Assembly: GCA_038214085.1 (NCBI GenBank)
Contig: JBBQSF010000015.1
Location: 1 to 34,993 of the forward strand
Direction of reading: 5' to 3'
DNA: 34,993 nucleotides
DNA from: JBBQSF01 sp038214085
Lineage (GTDB): Bacteria > Bacteroidota > Bacteroidia > Bacteroidales > CG2-30-32-10
Below are positions 23,890 to 32,810 of this stretch, piece after piece; position 1 is the stretch's first letter, and the number at the start of each line of letters is the position of its first letter. Position numbers and translations under genes: made by a program. The notes beneath the pieces were generated by a model. That model did no database searches, had not been told where the DNA came from, and worked only from the letters and a program-made list of their open reading frames with translations.

Positions 23890-25307
23890 GAATTAAATTT
23901 TTTTAATGTTGTTTCAAATATAGTGGTTTCTCCCATTGTGGAATCAAATTCAATTACTTCATAATTTCTTTCGTAATCAAGGCTAAATGCTTTATGAAGA
24001 GATTCTTCTGCCTTTTTGAACTGATTGAGTGCATAGTGATAACAATAGAGACGGAAGTATATGCTGGCATTTTCAGGCTGCTTGTCAAGGCCTTTTTTCA
24101 GAATTCCAATAGCATTATCATAATCAGATAATTCCAGAAAAATTTCGGAATATTTTACCCAAAGCAATTCGTTTTCGTTTTCATCATCCAAACGGGAGGC
24201 TTTTAAAAACGAAGCTTCTGCTTCAAGAAATTTATTTTTTTCGATGTAGCAGGCACCAATGCCAAAATGATAATTGTGATTAAGCGGATCAAATTCAATT
24301 GCTTTAGAATAATTATAAAGAGCCGAATCAAAATCTTGTTCTTCATATTTTATTAATCCAATTCCGGCATAGGATTTTGAATATGTTTCATCAGCTTCAA
24401 TTGATTTGCTGTAATATTCAATTGCCTTTGGAAAATTTTCCAATTTGTCAAAACAATCGCCGATAAAATGAAAAGTTAGTGCATCTGGAGGTTCAATTTC
24501 AAAAGTTTCGTTATAAGTTTCTATGGCATCTTCAACTTTGTCCATACACAATAAGGCATTGGCTTTGTTAAGATAAGCCGCAGTATATGAGTTTTCAATA
24601 GCTATAGCGAAATCATAAGCATTGATAGCTTCTTCAAACTTGTGAGATAATAAATACAGGTTTCCTAAATTATACCAGGCAATAAACGAATAAGGCGAAT
24701 CATCAATAAATGCAATAAAATATTCAATTCCTTTAGCAACATTATTCGTACTTTCAAAACAAAAAGTGAGTTCGTATAAAGCAATTTCATTCTCTGGATT
24801 AATTGCCAGTGATTTAATAAAATGATCAATGGCCGACTGAAATTTCCCTAGGTTTTCATATTCAAAAGCAATATTAAGGTAAACTTCGTCCTGAACATCA
24901 GAATTTACGAGTGCTTTTTTGTATTCAGAAATTGCTTTATCATACATTTTTAACTGACTGAAAATGGAGCCCTTTGTTAAATAAAGTTCAGAATTATCAG
25001 GATCAATTTTTTCAGCTTGTTTAAGTATTTCCAATGCTTTCTCACTTTTATTTGCTGAAGCGAATAATTGTGCTTTGCGAAGGAGGAAAACTACAGAATT
25101 CGGATAGTAGGAATGAGCAAACTGAATAGCTTTTCCTGCATTCTTTATGTTATTGGAGTTGAGGTAATAATCAATAATATCTTCAAACTCATTTACATCA
25201 AAGTATGAATTGGCATTGGTGCTAAGCATATTCTCAAAACGATCAACCAATTCATCGATTTCATCGTTCTCAAAATCATCATCAAACTTATCAAAATCAT
25301 CAAACAT
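23886..25307 (-). CDS. Acidic TPR-repeat protein
   Basis: The ATG at 25307 is chosen (473 aa). A longer frame begins at a TTG that overlaps the predicted -7 box. The N-terminus is strikingly acidic (MFDDFDKFDDDFENDEIDEL). At least ten TPR units follow, with consensus pieces such as YDKAISEYKKALVNSDVQDEVYLNIAFEYE and FDSALYNYSKAIEFDPLNHNYHFGIGACY. There is no signal peptide, so it is probably cytoplasmic. It heads the operon with comA, dedA and aroE, overlapping comA by four bases. Similar large TPR proteins are widespread in Bacteroidota and have no known function. Confidence 0.85.
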   Translation of the reverse strand: MFDDFDKFDDDFENDEIDELVDRFENMLSTNANSYFDVNEFEDIIDYYLNSNNIKNAGKAIQFAHSYYPNSVVFLLRKAQLFASANKSEKALEILKQAEKIDPDNSELYLTKGSIFSQLKMYDKAISEYKKALVNSDVQDEVYLNIAFEYENLGKFQSAIDHFIKSLAINPENEIALYELTFCFESTNNVAKGIEYFIAFIDDSPYSFIAWYNLGNLYLLSHKFEEAINAYDFAIAIENSYTAAYLNKANALLCMDKVEDAIETYNETFEIEPPDALTFHFIGDCFDKLENFPKAIEYYSKSIEADETYSKSYAGIGLIKYEEQDFDSALYNYSKAIEFDPLNHNYHFGIGACYIEKNKFLEAEASFLKASRLDDENENELLWVKYSEIFLELSDYDNAIGILKKGLDKQPENASIYFRLYCYHYALNQFKKAEESLHKAFSLDYERNYEVIEFDSTMGETTIFETTLKKFNS

Positions 25308-25328
25308 GTACACGTGTTTATTAAAGTG

Positions 25329-25336
25329 CAAAAGTA
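25329..25336 (-). promoter_or_regulatory. -7 box for the TPR-comA-dedA-aroE operon
   Basis: On the minus strand this reads TACTTTTG, identical to the box before the hydrogenase operon. It ends 21 nt before the ATG at 25307, and it overlaps the rejected TTG start. No clear TTG -33 was found. Confidence 0.4.
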
Positions 25337-25398
25337 TTAAAATTTACCCTGCTTTGCACCATTGTTTGTAAATTAATTTTACTCGCATTTAATGGCTT

Positions 25399-25424
25399 GA
25401 AAATCTTTGTATTCTTTGATTTTC
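25399..25424. repeat. Inverted repeat in the divergent intergenic region
   Basis: GAAAATC (25399-25405) and GATTTTC (25418-25424) form perfect 7-bp arms around a 12-nt centre. It lies between the leftward TPR operon and the rightward phosphohexomutase gene. It might be an operator or a weak RNA hairpin; it is not followed by a U-tract, so it is not a terminator. Confidence 0.25.
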
Positions 25425-25502
25425 TGTTGAATAAAATGCAAGTGTTAATAATTTTAATGAAATAAATAATACTTTAGGAGGTGAATAAGCCGATGAAAAA
25501 AT

Positions 25503-25510
25503 TAATTTTG
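25503..25510 (+). promoter_or_regulatory. Possible -7 box for the phosphohexomutase gene
   Basis: TAATTTTG matches TAnnTTTG and ends 16 nt before the ATG at 25527. There is no TTG at the expected -33 position, so support is limited. Confidence 0.25.
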
Positions 25511-25526
25511 CCTTAAAGAATTAATT

Positions 25527-26921
25527 ATGACTCTTATTAAATCAATTTCCGGTATTCGTGGAACCATTGGCGGGAAAGCCGGTGAAGCGCTTACACCACT
25601 GGATATAATTAAATTTTCTGCTGCTTATTTAAGTTGGTTGAAACAAAACTGCAATGCAGAAAAACCACTCATTATTGTTGGGCGTGATGCACGACCCTCA
25701 GGAATGATGGTGAAACAGCTTGTTATCAACACGGCCATTGGCATGGGCGTGGATGTGATAGATGTCGATTTTGCCACCACACCTACTGTAGAAATGGCAG
25801 TGACCGAATACAAGGCGCAGGGTGGAATTATCATTACAGCAAGCCACAATCCTAAAAATTGGAATGCATTGAAATTACTGAATTCTCAAGGCGAATTTAT
25901 CTCTGATTCGGAAGGGAAGTTTATTTTAAATATTGCTGAGAAAGAAGATTTTTCTTTTGCGCCCGTTGAAAAACTCGGAAAGTGTTCTGTTGTAGATACT
26001 GCACTCGAAATGCATATCGAAAAAATTCTGGCGTTACCGCTGGTTGATGCAGATGCCATAAAAAATGCAAATTTAAAAGTTGCCATTGATTGTATTAATT
26101 CTGTTGGCGGTATTGCACTTCCACTTTTGCTAAAAAAACTTGGTGTTGAAAATATCGTAGAGCTGAATTGCACGCCCGACGGTAATTTTGCACACAATCC
26201 CGAACCTTTACCCGAAAATCTTATAGATATTTCTGATACGGTTGTAAAATCAAAATCGCATATTGGTTTTGTTGTTGACCCTGATGTCGACCGCTTGGCA
26301 ATAATTTGCGAGGATGGCGAAATGTTTGGTGAAGAATACACACTTGTTGCAGTGGCAGATTATATTCTGAAACACAACAAGGGAAATACTGTTTCCAATC
26401 TTTCTTCAACGCGTGCTTTGCGCGATGTTACTGAAAAAGCCGGCGTTGAATATTTTGCTTCTGCTGTTGGCGAAGTAAATGTGGTGGAAATGATGAAGCA
26501 ACAAAATGCGGTGATTGGCGGCGAAGGCAATGGTGGAATCATTTATCCCGAATTGCATTATGGTCGCGATGCCTTGGTTGGAATTGCATTATTCCTCACG
26601 CATCTGGTTAAATCAGGGAAGAGTTGTTCCGCTTTACGGGATACTTATCCCAATTATTTTATTTCGAAAAACAAAATTGAACTGATGCCCGGTATTGATG
26701 TGGATAATATTCTGGTAAAAATAAAAGAAAAATATTCTGCACAGCCTTTATCCACTATCGATGGTGTTAAAATTGAATTCGACAAACAATGGGTACATTT
26801 GCGAAAATCGAATACTGAAGCCATTATCCGCATTTATTCTGAAAGCGATTCCATGCAGCAGGCAGAACACCTTGCGAATAAGATCATTCAGGATATTAAA
26901 GATATTATCAAAGGTGAATAA
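25527..26921 (+). CDS. glmM: Phosphohexomutase, probably phosphoglucosamine mutase
   Basis: A 464-residue alpha-D-phosphohexomutase. The catalytic phosphoserine is S106 in TASHNPKNWNALK, the Mg site is D251/D253/D255 in DPDVDRLAI, the sugar-specificity loop is GEGNGG (332-337) and the phosphate-binding loop RKSNTEAIIRIYSES lies near the end. The N-terminal GIRGTIGG is typical. GlmM converts glucosamine-6-phosphate to glucosamine-1-phosphate for cell-wall UDP-GlcNAc. The family also includes phosphomannomutases, and the SHNPKNWNALK form is shared by GlmM-like proteins of Bacteroidota and archaea, so substrate choice is likely but not certain. It is followed by the cysteine desulfurase with a 30-nt gap. 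Confidence 0.85.
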   Translation: MTLIKSISGIRGTIGGKAGEALTPLDIIKFSAAYLSWLKQNCNAEKPLIIVGRDARPSGMMVKQLVINTAIGMGVDVIDVDFATTPTVEMAVTEYKAQGGIIITASHNPKNWNALKLLNSQGEFISDSEGKFILNIAEKEDFSFAPVEKLGKCSVVDTALEMHIEKILALPLVDADAIKNANLKVAIDCINSVGGIALPLLLKKLGVENIVELNCTPDGNFAHNPEPLPENLIDISDTVVKSKSHIGFVVDPDVDRLAIICEDGEMFGEEYTLVAVADYILKHNKGNTVSNLSSTRALRDVTEKAGVEYFASAVGEVNVVEMMKQQNAVIGGEGNGGIIYPELHYGRDALVGIALFLTHLVKSGKSCSALRDTYPNYFISKNKIELMPGIDVDNILVKIKEKYSAQPLSTIDGVKIEFDKQWVHLRKSNTEAIIRIYSESDSMQQAEHLANKIIQDIKDIIKGE

Positions 26922-26951
26922 TAAACAGGAACTTTGAATAAAATTGAAAAA

Positions 26952-28085
26952 ATGATTTACTTCGACAATGCAGCCACAACACCCATAGATCCTCAGGTGA
27001 TTGAGTGCATGCATGATGCAATGCTTAAAAATTTTGGAAACCCTTCGTCTGTTCATACTCTTGGCCGCGAAGCACGCGTACTGGTGGAATCGGCGAGAAA
27101 ACAAATTGCTGCTTTTGTTGATGTATCGCCTTCCGAAATAATTTTTACATCTTCCGGTACCGAAGCTATCAACACCGCAATTGCAGGTGCAGTGGGCGAT
27201 TTGGGTGTTACACATATTGTAACTACACACGTTGAACATCATGCTGTTTTGCATTCCGTTGAAAATGTGCAGTCAAAACAAAATGTTTCTGTAACATATT
27301 TACCAGTGGATAATTGCGGTTTACTTGACCTGGAGGAACTTGACAAACTTCTTTCCGAAATAAGTAAAAAAACACTGGTGTGCCTGATGCATGCCAACAA
27401 TGAAACAGGAGCCTTGCTTCCGCTTAAAGAGACCTCAGAAATTTGCGAAAAGCACCATGCTCTTTTGCTGGTTGATACTGTTCAAACCATTGGTAAATAT
27501 GCAATTTCGCTGAGCAAACAAAAAATTCATTTTGCAACATGTTCTGCTCATAAATTTCATGGGCCAAAAGGAGCGGGTTTTTTATATCTCAATGGTGAGG
27601 TGTCAATTGGTCCTTATATTTTAGGAGGCGGACAAGAACGGAATATGCGTTCGGGAACCGAAAATATTTATGGAATTGCAGGAATGGCAAAGGCTTTGGA
27701 TGTTGCCCATTTTGAAATGGATAAAAATCAAAAGTATATTTTTGAACTAAAAAAATATTTTTCCGAGAAACTTTTAGCAGAATTCCCTGAAATAATCTTC
27801 AATGCCGATTCGGATAAAAAAGGCTTGTATAATATATTGAATGTGTCATTTCCAAAAACACCAAAATCGGAGATGCTGCTCTACGGGCTGGATATTGAAG
27901 GAATTGCAGTTTCCGGAGGAAGTGCTTGTTCTTCGGGTAGTGTATCGGTATCGCATGTTCTAAAGCATATCGGCGCCGACGTTGAAAAGCCTGCATTGCG
28001 CTTTTCTCTTAGTAAATTCAACACTTTTGATGAAATTGATACTTGCATTTCTGTTCTTAAGAAAATTCTAAAAAATGAAAATTAA
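26952..28085 (+). CDS. Cysteine desulfurase (IscS/NifS family)
   Basis: The ATG at 26952 is chosen (377 aa) because the family starts with M-x-YFDNAATTP; the longer frame starts at TTG 18 bases earlier. PLP-enzyme features are visible: HVEHHAVLHS, NNETGALLP, D-T-V-Q-T and the PLP lysine K201 in SAHKFHGPKG. The persulfide cysteine is C326 in GGSACSSGS. It releases sulfur from cysteine for Fe-S clusters, thiolated tRNA or thiamine. The short active-site loop form (SACSSGS) resembles the NifS/IscS group. No iscU/nifU scaffold gene is adjacent. The gene overlaps the lipocalin by 11 bp. Confidence 0.93.
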   Translation: MIYFDNAATTPIDPQVIECMHDAMLKNFGNPSSVHTLGREARVLVESARKQIAAFVDVSPSEIIFTSSGTEAINTAIAGAVGDLGVTHIVTTHVEHHAVLHSVENVQSKQNVSVTYLPVDNCGLLDLEELDKLLSEISKKTLVCLMHANNETGALLPLKETSEICEKHHALLLVDTVQTIGKYAISLSKQKIHFATCSAHKFHGPKGAGFLYLNGEVSIGPYILGGGQERNMRSGTENIYGIAGMAKALDVAHFEMDKNQKYIFELKKYFSEKLLAEFPEIIFNADSDKKGLYNILNVSFPKTPKSEMLLYGLDIEGIAVSGGSACSSGSVSVSHVLKHIGADVEKPALRFSLSKFNTFDEIDTCISVLKKILKNEN

Positions 28086-28596
28086 ATTAATTTTACTTAT
28101 GGCATTATTTGGCTTTTTTTCCTGCAAAACCACACGTGTTCCTCTTGAAACTGTTGATAGCGTGAACCTTCAGAAATACGCCGGAAAGTGGTATGAAATC
28201 GCTTCATTTCCTCAAAAGTTTCAAAAAGGTTGTTCATGCACTTATGCTGAATATACGCCAACCAACAAGGGATATGTAACAGTTTATAACAATTGTTTTA
28301 AAAGTGAAACAGGGAAAACTGCCGGTATTAAAGGAAAAGCATTTGTTGTTAAAAACTCCGGCAATGCCAAGTTGAAAGTTCAGTTTTTCTGGCCATTTAA
28401 AGGCGATTACTGGATCATTGATCTTGCATCCGATTACAGTTATGCGGTTGTTGGTGCACCAGGTCGAAATTATTTGTGGATTCTTGCCCGCGAAAAAACT
28501 TTGAATGAGGCCTTATACAATTCAATTGTTGAAAAAATTAAACAAAAAGGTTTTGATATATCGTTGCTGAAAAAAACATATCAGGGCTGTGATTAA
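28075..28596 (+). CDS. Lipocalin lipoprotein (Blc-like)
   Basis: A 173-residue lipocalin with a lipoprotein signal peptide: MKIKLILLMALFGFFSC, lipobox cysteine C17. The lipocalin signature GKWYEIASFPQKFQKGCSCTYAEY and later segments NNCFKSETGK, KVQFFWPFKGDYWIIDLASDYSYAVVGAPGRNYLWILAR match outer-membrane Blc proteins. These bind lipids such as lysophospholipids and fatty acids at the cell envelope. The extra cysteines at GCSC and the C-terminal GCD may form a disulfide. It overlaps the end of the desulfurase gene by 11 bp, so it is probably co-transcribed and coupled. Confidence 0.92.
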   Translation: MKIKLILLMALFGFFSCKTTRVPLETVDSVNLQKYAGKWYEIASFPQKFQKGCSCTYAEYTPTNKGYVTVYNNCFKSETGKTAGIKGKAFVVKNSGNAKLKVQFFWPFKGDYWIIDLASDYSYAVVGAPGRNYLWILAREKTLNEALYNSIVEKIKQKGFDISLLKKTYQGCD

Positions 28597-28607
28597 TCAA
28601 TTATTCT

Positions 28608-28892
28608 ATGATTCCTAAGAAAAAGAAAAAAAGAAAAATTGTAACTAAGAAAATTGTTTTCCGGCTTAGCCTGCGGCAGAAACGTTTGCTGGATAGGTAT
28701 TGCAAGGCGCACGATATTTCTAGCAATAAGCTCATCAAAACTGCTATTAAGGAATACATGATACTGCATTTTAATCTGTCTGATGAAACTATAATCAGCA
28801 AAAATCAGTTGAATATTTTCGATATCATTGAAGAAGAAGAAGAAAACGATGAGTTTGAAGCAGCAGAAGGTGAATTGCCCTTTGGCAGTTAA
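28608..28892 (+). CDS. Small ribbon-helix-helix-like protein with acidic tail
   Basis: A 94-residue protein. The N-terminus is strongly basic (MIPKKKKKRKIVTKK). A likely ribbon-helix-helix fold follows: a beta strand IVFRLSLRQ, helix 1 KRLLDRYCKAH and helix 2 NKLIKTAIKEYM. The C-terminal third is acidic (DIIEEEEENDEFEAAEGE). The pattern suggests a DNA-binding dimer of the MetJ/Arc type, but no toxin gene is next to it. It starts 11 nt after the lipocalin stop and its 3' end overlaps that of dacB by four bases. The regulatory target is unknown. Confidence 0.7.
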   Translation: MIPKKKKKRKIVTKKIVFRLSLRQKRLLDRYCKAHDISSNKLIKTAIKEYMILHFNLSDETIISKNQLNIFDIIEEEEENDEFEAAEGELPFGS

Positions 28893-30445
28893 TCAAGTTC
28901 GTGTATGATTCGCAGAATTCTGTGAAACCGCTGAATTAATGACCATGCTGCAAATTCATGATTGTTAACAATCATGGTAAATACAAGAAGTTTCCCTTTT
29001 TTGTTTTTAACATAACCTGCAATGCTGCGAACCCTGTTCATATAACCGCTTTTAGCATGAATTTCAAGTTTTGCAATGGGCTCGTCGCCAGGTTTATTGA
29101 CAAGAACTGATCGCCCTACAACAGGCAAAGAATTATAAAATGTTTTAAAAATACTTGAATCGTTTGCAATTGAAACCAGCATAAAAGTAAGCTGCCGTGC
29201 TGTGATAGCATTCATGCGGGAAACGCCGCTGCCGTCAGTCATATAAAACCCCCTGAGATCAATGTTTCTATTTTCCCAATAATCTCTTACAGCCTTTGTG
29301 CCACCAAGTGTTGATCCATAGGAAGTTTTCTTTATTGAAATTAATTTCAGCAATGTTTCTGCATACATATTCTGACTCACGTGGTTGGTGTAATATACTA
29401 TTCCTGAGAGGGAAGGGGAATATGTAGTATTAAGAATAGTACGTTCTTCTTTTTTATAAGAATTTGAATTTCTGAGTTTTCTAACAGTACTGGCAGAATC
29501 TTTAACTGTGATTCCATTTTTCTTTAGCGATTTATATAGAGAAAATGCGCAAAAATAAGTAGGGTCGGGAATAACGCCATAAAAAGTTCCTGAAGATCTA
29601 ACTTCGCCTCTTATCAAACGTTCATTAACAGCAGGAGGTCCTGCAACATAAACATAACTTTTTGCAATACTTGAATTATATAAAACATTGCTGAAAAATT
29701 TCGCATCCGGAATATAGGGTTCAACTGTGGCATAAGCACCGCCAGCACTGCAACTCACCCTGATATCAAAAAGGTTGTCTCTGAATGAAAGCCCACAAGG
29801 TGGCGCTCCATAGTCGTTTTGAATGTCTTCCCAAGCAAAGCCTCCTGGAACCAGGTCATAATCAAAAGCTTCGCCATCGCCAATTATTGCTCCGTTTATG
29901 GTATCTACACCCAATGTTTTAATTGCACTTAGCCAGCGCTGAAGAACAATTGCATAAGTGTTGCCGCCGTAACTCATTGATCCGAGTGTCGGGTCGCCGC
30001 TTCCCCGAATATAAATATTTCCATTAAGCGTTCGTGTCGATCTGTCAATACTTCCAGAATATTGTAGCGATGTGGGAAAGCTGTATCCTGCACCAACAAT
30101 TTTTAAGGCAGTTGAAGTGGTAACAATTTTCAAAATAGAAGCAGGAACAAGGCTCTTTTCGCTGTTTGATTCATAGATAACTTTACCACTATCAGCAGTT
30201 GCAAGACAAAATCCAAAATCTCCATGCGACAATGAATCATTTAAAGCGAGTTCATTAATCCAATATTTTAATTTGCTGAAAGTTGTAAGTGTATCGCATT
30301 TCAGGAGCGAATCGGATTTGGAAACAACATCACCATTGTTGCTGAACTTTTTTACATAAAAATAAAGTGCTTCAGCTGAAGCTAAAATCCATGCACCACA
30401 TAAAATAAGTAGAAAATATATTAATAAGTTTTTCCTGATTTTCAT
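28889..30445 (-). CDS. dacB: D-alanyl-D-alanine carboxypeptidase/endopeptidase PBP4 (DacB, S13 family)
   Basis: A 518-residue protein with an N-terminal hydrophobic segment (about 8-28) as signal or membrane anchor. The penicillin-binding motifs are S103-I-L-K106 in VPASILKI, the SxN motif SQN in VSQNMYAE and the KSG triad in HAKSGYMN. The large insertion of class C PBP4 enzymes (GDGEAFDYDLVPGGFAWEDIQNDYGAP) is present. It trims or cuts peptidoglycan cross-links in the periplasm. The gene follows the DUF3352-like gene by 27 nt, so the two probably form an operon. Confidence 0.94.
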   Translation of the reverse strand: MKIRKNLLIYFLLILCGAWILASAEALYFYVKKFSNNGDVVSKSDSLLKCDTLTTFSKLKYWINELALNDSLSHGDFGFCLATADSGKVIYESNSEKSLVPASILKIVTTSTALKIVGAGYSFPTSLQYSGSIDRSTRTLNGNIYIRGSGDPTLGSMSYGGNTYAIVLQRWLSAIKTLGVDTINGAIIGDGEAFDYDLVPGGFAWEDIQNDYGAPPCGLSFRDNLFDIRVSCSAGGAYATVEPYIPDAKFFSNVLYNSSIAKSYVYVAGPPAVNERLIRGEVRSSGTFYGVIPDPTYFCAFSLYKSLKKNGITVKDSASTVRKLRNSNSYKKEERTILNTTYSPSLSGIVYYTNHVSQNMYAETLLKLISIKKTSYGSTLGGTKAVRDYWENRNIDLRGFYMTDGSGVSRMNAITARQLTFMLVSIANDSSIFKTFYNSLPVVGRSVLVNKPGDEPIAKLEIHAKSGYMNRVRSIAGYVKNKKGKLLVFTMIVNNHEFAAWSLIQRFHRILRIIHELD

Positions 30446-30472
30446 TTAATGAAAGTCAAATTTTAAAAGTAT

Positions 30473-32692
30473 TTATTTTTTAGTTTTAGTATTTCCTTTT
30501 TTCCATTTTTCCTTGTCAAATGCCTGTCCGTCCTCGGTGTAATATTTCCATTTGCCTGATTTTTTACCTTCCTTAAATTTCCCTTCAATTTTTATTTTGC
30601 CTCCATCGTAATAAAATTCCGCATCGCCATTTGCTTTACCATCCTTATATTCGAGCAGTGCTTTTTTGCTTCCGCTTTCGTAATATTCAACGTATTCGCC
30701 ATTGATTTTCTCGTTAATAAAAATCATTTTTGCTTTTATCAATTGATCATCATCGTCATAATAAAAAGCAGCTTCACCTTCAACTTTTCCTGCCCGATAA
30801 TTGACTATGCTTTTCAGATTTCCGCTTTCGTAATACGAACGCCATATTCCATCAGCTTTTCCTCCGGTTGTAACCCCTTCGTATTGTGTTTTTCCTTCAG
30901 AATATTCTTTTTTATAAGCAGCATTTTCAGGAGCAGTAGAGCTCTCAAGGTTAATTATAAATGATAGTGATTCAAATTCTTCGCAAAATAATTCTTCGGC
31001 TGCAGATTCAAATTGTTCCAGCTCTTCATTCGCAAGAGCTTCTTCATCGTGGTCTACAATTAAAGTCGTCTTGAATTTTTTCCCATCTGAAGTAAGTTGA
31101 AATCCAATTTTTGTAAAACTCAGAATCAAATCTTTATTATCATGAATCCCTTTCCTCTTTTCGGCATTATTGTAATAATACAAGTGTGAGTACATTTCGG
31201 ACATCCGCACAAAAACACTCACATTTGCTTTCTCATCAAAACTGGATTTGAAATTTGAAAATTCTTTATCATTATTGAGTGTTTTTCCATTAAGCTTATC
31301 GTCAATCAGATCCATTAATGTTGAAGAAGAATTACTGAAAACGATATAATCATCAATATAAGTATAATATGGTTTATAAAGTTTTCCGAATAATTTTCCG
31401 AAAAACATTTTAAAAAAGCCTTTAATATTCAGATAATTTATGGGATGTTCTTTGTAAACAATAGTGTCAAACTTAACTGGCGATTTTTTCTTTACTTTTT
31501 TTGCAATAAGATCAAGACCTTTTTTTGCATTTTCAATATCATTGGTATGAATAAAAACAGCAATATCGTCTTCTTTCGAGTTGGCGACAGGTTTCAGTTT
31601 AACAAATGCAATTTCATTTCCGATATTATCAAAAAAGTCCTTTTTTAAATCAATTTTAAAGAATTTTTCAACTTTGCTTATATTTTTCGAATAGCTTTCA
31701 TATTCATCAGTTTTATCAGTAGAAAATTCTTTCTGAAGATTTGTAAAGAAATCAGTAAAATTATCAAAACCAAGAGAGAAATATAAAGCAGCTTTATCCG
31801 AAATAACTTTATCAGCACTGATCTTTCCGGGCGAAACGCTGCTCAAAGCTTTGATGTATGAAGAAATACTGTCGTTGATGTTTGTATATCCAGTAAAACT
31901 AAGCCGTTCATCGTCGAAATTAATATTGAAAGCTGAAAACAACATGCTTTGCGTAAGTGAATTGGCTATTTCACTTTCTTCGTCTAGATAACAGTTTAGA
32001 AACTTAGTTAAAAGGCTATAATTAAAATAAAAATTAAAAAGTTTTTTCGAGCTGATTTCACCGGCAACAGCCTGAAAATTTTTATCCTTTACCCAGTTTT
32101 CATTTTCTTTTTGTTTAATAGATTTTTCAATTAAAATAGGGGAGTAGCTTCCTACAAAAAGATTTTCTATAAAAGTAATATAAAGCACTTCCAACGTTTT
32201 GTTGTCGGTTAGTTCAATAATTTCAGAGCCTTCATAAGTTCTCTTATTCATGGAATATCCAAAAGTGCCAACAAGACTTTTAATATAATCTTTGAGAAAC
32301 GTAATTTTGGAAGCTTGTTTCATGTTAACAACAAACACAAAATCATAATCCTTTCCGGAAATCATATGAGCCGAAACAAGTAACTGGCGGTTGCTAAAAA
32401 GCATGTCCATGGTTTCATTTCCTTTAATTAGGGAATCAAGTGTTGCTGCACTTTTTGAAATGTCTTCAAAATGCGTGTTGGTTTTCATGTTGTTCCACAT
32501 CTTGCTGTCGCTGAGTTTTGCCCAGCCCTTGGTCAGATCTGAAGTTTCAATAATGTAAACTGCGTCGTCGGGGATTGCCGTAAATGGATTACGGTTTTTA
32601 CTTTCCTGAAAATAAATATATGCAACAGCAGCTGCAACAGCAAGTATAATAAACAGAAAAGTATACAATATGATTTTTTTCCAGCGTTTCAT
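30473..32692 (-). CDS. Membrane-anchored DUF3352-like protein with C-terminal MORN-variant repeats
   Basis: The ATG at 32692 is chosen (739 aa) since it begins a clean membrane anchor (MKRWKKIILYTFLFIILAV). The long middle part (about 35-560) resembles DUF3352: DAVYIIETSDLTKGWAKLSDSK, alternating alpha/beta segments and a strongly lysine-rich composition. An acidic linker (EEALANEELEQFESAAEELFCEEFES) leads to about five MORN-variant repeats near 610-735 (GKADGIWRSYYESGNLKSIV; GKVEGEAAFYYDDDDQL; EKINGEYVEYYESGSKKALL; GKKSGKWKYYTEDGQ), as seen in the YwqK family. The bulk of the protein should be outside the inner membrane. The function is unknown; the position before dacB hints at envelope biology. 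Confidence 0.75.
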   Translation of the reverse strand: MKRWKKIILYTFLFIILAVAAAVAYIYFQESKNRNPFTAIPDDAVYIIETSDLTKGWAKLSDSKMWNNMKTNTHFEDISKSAATLDSLIKGNETMDMLFSNRQLLVSAHMISGKDYDFVFVVNMKQASKITFLKDYIKSLVGTFGYSMNKRTYEGSEIIELTDNKTLEVLYITFIENLFVGSYSPILIEKSIKQKENENWVKDKNFQAVAGEISSKKLFNFYFNYSLLTKFLNCYLDEESEIANSLTQSMLFSAFNINFDDERLSFTGYTNINDSISSYIKALSSVSPGKISADKVISDKAALYFSLGFDNFTDFFTNLQKEFSTDKTDEYESYSKNISKVEKFFKIDLKKDFFDNIGNEIAFVKLKPVANSKEDDIAVFIHTNDIENAKKGLDLIAKKVKKKSPVKFDTIVYKEHPINYLNIKGFFKMFFGKLFGKLYKPYYTYIDDYIVFSNSSSTLMDLIDDKLNGKTLNNDKEFSNFKSSFDEKANVSVFVRMSEMYSHLYYYNNAEKRKGIHDNKDLILSFTKIGFQLTSDGKKFKTTLIVDHDEEALANEELEQFESAAEELFCEEFESLSFIINLESSTAPENAAYKKEYSEGKTQYEGVTTGGKADGIWRSYYESGNLKSIVNYRAGKVEGEAAFYYDDDDQLIKAKMIFINEKINGEYVEYYESGSKKALLEYKDGKANGDAEFYYDGGKIKIEGKFKEGKKSGKWKYYTEDGQAFDKEKWKKGNTKTKK

Positions 32693-32791
32693 GAGGATAG
32701 GATTTGAATTCAAAAATACAAAATAAAAACAAGCAGCGAACAAAGAATAAACTGCCTTTTATAGAAGATTATTGTAGACGAAAAAGGGAAA

Positions 32792-32799
32792 CAAAAGTA
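32792..32799 (-). promoter_or_regulatory. -7 box for the DUF3352-like gene
   Basis: On the minus strand this reads TACTTTTG, the same octamer as before the hydrogenase and TPR operons. It lies about 100 nt before the ATG at 32692, and no -33 TTG was found at the standard distance. Confidence 0.3.
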
Positions 32800-32810
32800 A
32801 ACATAAATAA

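Noticed and set aside
25476..25496. A strong Shine-Dalgarno-like TAGGAGGTG followed by ATG at 25494, upstream of the phosphohexomutase gene.
   Set aside because: The ATG opens only a three-codon frame (Met-Lys-Asn-stop), and the real ATG at 25527 is too far for this site. SD sites are of little use in Bacteroidota, so I treat it as chance.
26748..27254. A 168-codon open frame on the minus strand.
   Set aside because: It is antisense to the phosphohexomutase and cysteine desulfurase genes and has no recognisable domain.
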